Source of the DNA: Hyphomicrobium sp.
GTDB lineage: Bacteria > Pseudomonadota > Alphaproteobacteria > Rhizobiales > Hyphomicrobiaceae
Reading direction: 5' to 3'
NCBI GenBank assembly: GCA_030148425.1
Contig: JASBTM010000008.1
Location: 1 to 64,000 of the forward strand
Length of the DNA: 64,000 nucleotides
The notes under the pieces were generated by a model. It saw only the letters and a program-made list of their open reading frames with translations. It was not told where the DNA came from and did no database searches. Made by a program: the position numbers and the translations under genes. Numbering within the stretch: position 1 is the stretch's first letter; every line of letters starts with the position of its first letter. Below are positions 60,774-64,000 of the stretch, in pieces.

Positions 60774-61633
60774 AAGACCCTCGCAGCGCCGCGGAAATCA
60801 GCGCTGCGTTTCTTCGCGCATGCAATGCCGAACTCGATGCACTGAAGCCGGGCAACGTCCATCGATTCTCCGCCGGTCACGGCATGGAGGTTCTGCATTT
60901 CGAGCAGGCCGCCCAAGCGGCCGCAGAGCCCATCGCTGCCTCCGGTGCAAGCGTCGGCAAACGCATCCTCCGGGCGACCGAGGCAAGCGTCGCGGCAACC
61001 GGGCTCAATACGAATCTCGGAATCGTTCTTCTATGTGCGCCGCTCGCAAAGGCCGCGAGCGAAACGACATTCGATGTCGGCTTGCGGCGCCGTCTCGGCA
61101 TGATCCTCTCCGCACTGGACGAACAGGATGCCATTGATGCCTTTGCGGCGATCCGCATCGCCAACCCAGCCGGAATGGGAAAGGTTGCGGAAGGAGACGT
61201 TCATGCACCGCCCGAGCATCTAACGCTGCTTGCTGCGATGCACCTCGCGGCGGAACGTGACCGCATCGCGAATGCCTACATCAGTGTGTACGCGGATATT
61301 TTCGATTTTGCGCTGCCGGTCTATCGGGAGGCGAAATCCACGCCGCAAACAGATTCGACCTTGGCAGTAACGACTCTGCATATGGCTCTGCTCGCGGAAT
61401 TTCCAGACACGCATATAAAACGCAAATTTGGATCGGAAATTGCCGAAAGGGTTCGCGACCAAGCGCGCGTTTTAAAGCCGCAGTGGTTACCTTTTGCAAC
61501 TGCGAAATCGCTACCTGCGCTTCAGGAATTCGACGCAAAATTGAAACATGAGGGTCTCAATCCGGGTACCACTGCCGATTTTGTGGTCACCACTCTTTTC
61601 GCCAATGCGTTGATCGAACGGAAAGACGCGTGA
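60770..61633 (+). CDS. CitG/MdcB-like triphosphoribosyl-dephospho-CoA synthase family protein
   Basis: A 287-residue all-alpha protein: ELDALKPGNVHRFSAGHGME, ATGLNTNLGIVLLCAPLAKA and LNPGTTADFVVTTLFANALI match the CitG/MdcB family, which joins ATP ribose to dephospho-CoA. No citrate or malonate decarboxylase genes are here; the family member adjacent to mch and fae is a known part of methylotroph C1 islands, so it probably transfers a ribosyl or phosphoribosyl group in H4MPT synthesis (inference). Its ATG overlaps the RimK-like stop by four bases. Confidence 0.83.
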   Translation: MKDPRSAAEISAAFLRACNAELDALKPGNVHRFSAGHGMEVLHFEQAAQAAAEPIAASGASVGKRILRATEASVAATGLNTNLGIVLLCAPLAKAASETTFDVGLRRRLGMILSALDEQDAIDAFAAIRIANPAGMGKVAEGDVHAPPEHLTLLAAMHLAAERDRIANAYISVYADIFDFALPVYREAKSTPQTDSTLAVTTLHMALLAEFPDTHIKRKFGSEIAERVRDQARVLKPQWLPFATAKSLPALQEFDAKLKHEGLNPGTTADFVVTTLFANALIERKDA

Positions 61634-61695
61634 ACGGCTATTTGCCGTAACTTAAGGGCTTGTCTCGCCCGATGACCTAGGGCAATACAGGCCGT

Positions 61696-61714
61696 GTCCG
61701 CGGACCCCGCGGAC
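61696..61714. promoter_or_regulatory. Perfect inverted repeat upstream of fae
   Basis: GTCCGCGG-ACC-CCGCGGAC is an 8-bp perfect inverted repeat with a three-base spacer, about 150 bases before fae and 63 bases after the CitG-like stop. It lacks a T run, so it is more likely an operator or a leader stem for the highly expressed fae gene than a terminator. Confidence 0.45.
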
Positions 61715-61861
61715 CTATCCATGTTGCCGAGGCTGGTACTCATGACAACCTGGGCGCTAAGCGCGTGGATATCCTTCGCCAGAGCAGTTCAACGAAATCC
61801 CGACATCTGACGGGGGAGAGTTGTCGCTCATATCGTCTTATTCGTGGGAGGAACCCCCCTT

Positions 61862-62374
61862 ATGTCCAAAATTAACAAAGTCATGGTTGGCGAGTCGCTC
61901 GTCGGTGACGGCAACGAAGTTGCTCACATCGATCTCATCATCGGACCGCGCGGTTCGGCTGCTGAGACGGCGTTCTGCAACGCCCTCACGAACAACAAGG
62001 ACGGCTTCACCACGCTTCTCGCCGTTATCGCGCCGAACCTGGCCTGCAAGCCGAACACGATCCTTTACAACAAGGTCACGATCAAGGACGCCCGTCAGGC
62101 TGTTCAGATGTTCGGACCGGCACAGTATGGCGTTGCCAAGGCTGTTCAGGACTCGGTTGCTGAGGGCGTGATCCCGGCTGCTGAAGCTGACGACCTCTAC
62201 ATCTGCGTTGGCGTGTTCATCCACTGGGAAGCGGCTGACGATGCCAAGATCCAGGACTACAACTACCGCGCCGTGAAGGAATCGATCGCTCGCGCAGTTT
62301 CGGGCAAGCCGACGGCTGCCGAAGCTACCGCACAGCGTAACTCGGTCTCGCATCCGTTCGCTGCGAAGGCTTGA
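61862..62374 (+). CDS. fae: Formaldehyde-activating enzyme
   Basis: A 170-residue Fae that condenses formaldehyde with H4MPT to methylene-H4MPT and so detoxifies and channels formaldehyde. The catalytic His is in [17 protein letters not shown] and the pterin-contact region in [39 protein letters not shown] is also conserved. The ATG at 61862 follows GGGAGGAA. It has its own 228-base upstream region and codon use of a highly expressed gene, consistent with a separate promoter. Confidence 0.97.
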   Translation: MSKINKVMVGESLVGDGNEVAHIDLIIGPRGSAAETAFCNALTNNKDGFTTLLAVIAPNLACKPNTILYNKVTIKDARQAVQMFGPAQYGVAKAVQDSVAEGVIPAAEADDLYICVGVFIHWEAADDAKIQDYNYRAVKESIARAVSGKPTAAEATAQRNSVSHPFAAKA

Positions 62375-62564
62375 AGCGGAAACCGTCCTCAGCAGGTTGA
62401 AAACAAAAATGAGACTGCCCCTCCCATGAAGGGGGGTCTGCTGCAGCGATTGGGTAGACTGCTCTCGGGCCGTTACAGCGGTTAATTTTCGAGAATAAGC
62501 CTCGGCCGCAACTGGGCTTGGTTCTCGGCTGGAGTGGCTCCTGCCAATTCACTGAACCGGACAT

Positions 62565-63272
62565 TCATCGGCCGGCGATCTCTCTGAGATCGTCGGCCGA
62601 AATTTTTCCGGAGTGCAGAGACGACGCGACCAACGCCCCCCCAACGCCAATTCTGCGAATCACATCGAGATCACTACGGTCTCGAACGCCGCCAGCCGCA
62701 TAGACCCGCCGCCCTTTCGCCCGCGAGACGACATCCTCCAAGCGCTTGATATCCGGCCCATCGTTCGCTCCGACGCGATCGAGCGTCATGACGATGACGC
62801 GCGTAGGCCAAAGCGAAGCATCCGCAAGCATCGCGTCCGGCCCCATGAACTCGTCGTGCCGGAAATCGAGCGAGAGAATCGTCCTTTGCGGTGCTTCCGC
62901 CGCGATGTCCTGCCAGCCGCGTACCGTCTCGATGCTCTCCGTTCCGACCACCAATGTCGCGACCGGCGCGGCAAGCACGGATCGCGCCGCGCTTCGCGAG
63001 CTCGTCCCCGCATCGATCCAAATTTCCGCGTGCGGAAGGACCTGACTCAGCTGGGGCACGACGTGCGTATTCCTGCCCCGCCCCTCGATGCCGTCGAGAT
63101 CGGCCAAGTAGAGCTTGCGAAACGGAAAGAGCAGTCCCAACCCGCGCGCTACATCTGCGGGATCCGCTGAGGTCGAGAGCGGGGTTTCGATCGGCCGGTA
63201 GCCGGAACGCTCGCCCTTTAGCGCGCGGACAACCTTGCCATGCGCGACATCGATAACCGGAATAACGTCCAC
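62565..63272 (-). CDS. HisA-like (COG1411) protein of C1 islands
   Basis: A 235-residue TIM-barrel protein resembling the phosphoribosylformimino isomerase HisA (VIPVIDVAHGKVVRALKGER, LYLADLDGIEGRG, VYAAGGVRDRSDLDVI). It starts at a GTG with a strong GAGGAGG site. HisA-like proteins of this branch occur in the H4MPT gene sets of methylotrophs and methanogens, with no proven reaction; histidine synthesis is unlikely because no his gene is near. It is divergent from the COG1548 gene, 59 bases apart. Confidence 0.8.
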   Translation of the reverse strand: MDVIPVIDVAHGKVVRALKGERSGYRPIETPLSTSADPADVARGLGLLFPFRKLYLADLDGIEGRGRNTHVVPQLSQVLPHAEIWIDAGTSSRSAARSVLAAPVATLVVGTESIETVRGWQDIAAEAPQRTILSLDFRHDEFMGPDAMLADASLWPTRVIVMTLDRVGANDGPDIKRLEDVVSRAKGRRVYAAGGVRDRSDLDVIRRIGVGGALVASSLHSGKISADDLREIAGR

Positions 63273-63331
63273 CGCTTGCCTCCTCGGGCCCGAAGTGTAT
63301 CACGGGTTGTTATATCGAGGCGAAGACCCAA

Positions 63332-64000
63332 ATGACCAAGGCGATAATCGGATTGGACGTCGGTGGCGCGCACCTGAAGGTGGCGCGTGTCGATCATTCG
63401 CGTGTCGTCGCTGTGAGGCAAATCGCTTGCCCGCTCTGGCAGGGCCTCGATCAGCTCGACGCCGCTCTTCGCGAAGCCGGACCGCTGATATCCGGCGCGG
63501 AAATTTTCGCGATCACGATGACCGCCGAACTCACGGAGATCTTTGAAAGCCGCGAATCTGGTGTGCTGAAGATTCTCGAGCGTCTCCGTGAATGTCTCTC
63601 CGGCGAGCTTCGCATCTACATGGGCCTCAAGGGTTTCACCGCGCCGCAAAGCGCTGCGGGAGATCCGCTCTCCGTTGCCTCCGCGAATTTTCTCGCGACT
63701 GCCGCACTCGTCGCGCGCCTGCGACCGGAAGCGCTGCTCATTGATATGGGGTCGACGACAACGGACATCATCGCCTGCGATCGCCCACTCGGATTGAGCG
63801 ACGCAGAGCGCATGCAGACCGGTGAACTCGTCTATACGGGCTTCACGCGCACGCCGGTCGCGTCCGTTGCGACGAGAGCGCCTCTCGCCGGTCAATGGCA
63901 AGGCTTGGCGCGCGACGGCTTCGCTTCGATGGCGGACGTGCGACGCATCCTTGGCACGCTTGCCGATGATGTGGATCAGCACGTCACCGCTGACGGTCGC
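63332..64000 (+). CDS. H4MPT-linked C1 transfer protein (COG1548, MfnF-like), 5' part cut by window edge
   Basis: The first 223 codons of a gene that runs off the right edge. It begins IGLDVGGAHLKVARVDHS and has LLIDMGSTTTDIIACDRPLG, both phosphate-binding loops of an ASKHA/hydantoinase-like fold, then YTGFTRTPVASVATRAPL. This matches COG1548, whose methanogen member MfnF builds the ether link of methanofuran; in methylotrophs the same family is tied to methylofuran or H4MPT chemistry. The ATG at 63332 follows a GAGG site. No stop is seen inside the window. Confidence 0.85.
   Translation, partial: MTKAIIGLDVGGAHLKVARVDHSRVVAVRQIACPLWQGLDQLDAALREAGPLISGAEIFAITMTAELTEIFESRESGVLKILERLRECLSGELRIYMGLKGFTAPQSAAGDPLSVASANFLATAALVARLRPEALLIDMGSTTTDIIACDRPLGLSDAERMQTGELVYTGFTRTPVASVATRAPLAGQWQGLARDGFASMADVRRILGTLADDVDQHVTADGR

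Noticed and set aside
1..64000. CRISPR arrays, tRNA/rRNA genes, insertion sequences or prophage
   Set aside because: No regularly spaced repeats, cloverleaf-like sequences, transposase or integrase motifs were found on either strand.

Overview
The window looks like the chromosome of a facultatively methylotrophic alphaproteobacterium, most probably Hyphomicrobium or a close relative (inference). The support is a pqqABCDE cluster, a dephospho-tetrahydromethanopterin (H4MPT) formaldehyde-oxidation island (mtdB, mch, fae and cofactor genes), isocitrate lyase of the kind used in the icl+ serine cycle, high-GC coding sequence and Rhizobiales-type gene sets. I see no rRNA, tRNA, CRISPR array, insertion sequence or prophage.

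Layout. 1-7.7 kb: accessory genes (start of an MBL-fold hydrolase, a small membrane protein, an NmrA-like SDR divergent from a winged-helix/TPR regulator, an outer-membrane-like protein convergent with a DUF1254 protein, an AraC regulator). 7.7-15.5 kb: a central-carbon block, with an aceA-small protein-thioesterase-metE operon divergent from an ScfR/RamB-like regulator, then an RraA-like gene and a (methyl)citrate synthase. TTTGCGA-type repeats precede both aceA/scfR and the citrate synthase. 15.5-20 kb: a cobalamin riboswitch in front of nrdA-nrdB, where NrdB has the class Ic signature (Phe at the radical position, Glu as first metal ligand). 20-27.3 kb: small secreted and membrane proteins, a CX5R phosphatase-like protein, a HugZ-like protein, a CPA1 antiporter, an MFS transporter, an FMN 2-hydroxyacid dehydrogenase and a cyclophilin-like protein.

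27.5-37.8 kb: lipid metabolism. A ketosynthase/ACP pair is followed by acyl-CoA ligase-MerR(LiuR-like) and, on the other strand, fadE-fadJ-fadI. A perfect 16-bp palindrome upstream of fadE is a likely operator for that MerR protein. 37.9-50.1 kb: sulfur and amino-acid genes: an FCSD-like flavoprotein divergent from soxYZ, an Asp-box protein overlapping a MoaD/ThiS-like protein ending in Gly-Gly, a Cys/Met-type PLP enzyme, citramalate synthase with an acetyltransferase, and sulfite reductase cysJI.

50.7-64 kb: C1 metabolism. pqqABCDE makes the methanol dehydrogenase cofactor and is followed by a class I cytochrome c and a strong terminator. folK and a pterin dehydratase face the island RFAP synthase-mtdB-ATP-grasp-mch-RimK-like-CitG-like-fae, then a HisA-like gene divergent from a COG1548/MfnF-like gene cut by the window end. 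Together these would oxidise methanol to formaldehyde in the periplasm, condense formaldehyde with H4MPT (Fae), oxidise it to methenyl/formyl-H4MPT (MtdB, Mch) and build the pterin and furan cofactors; aceA would regenerate glyoxylate for C1 assimilation.
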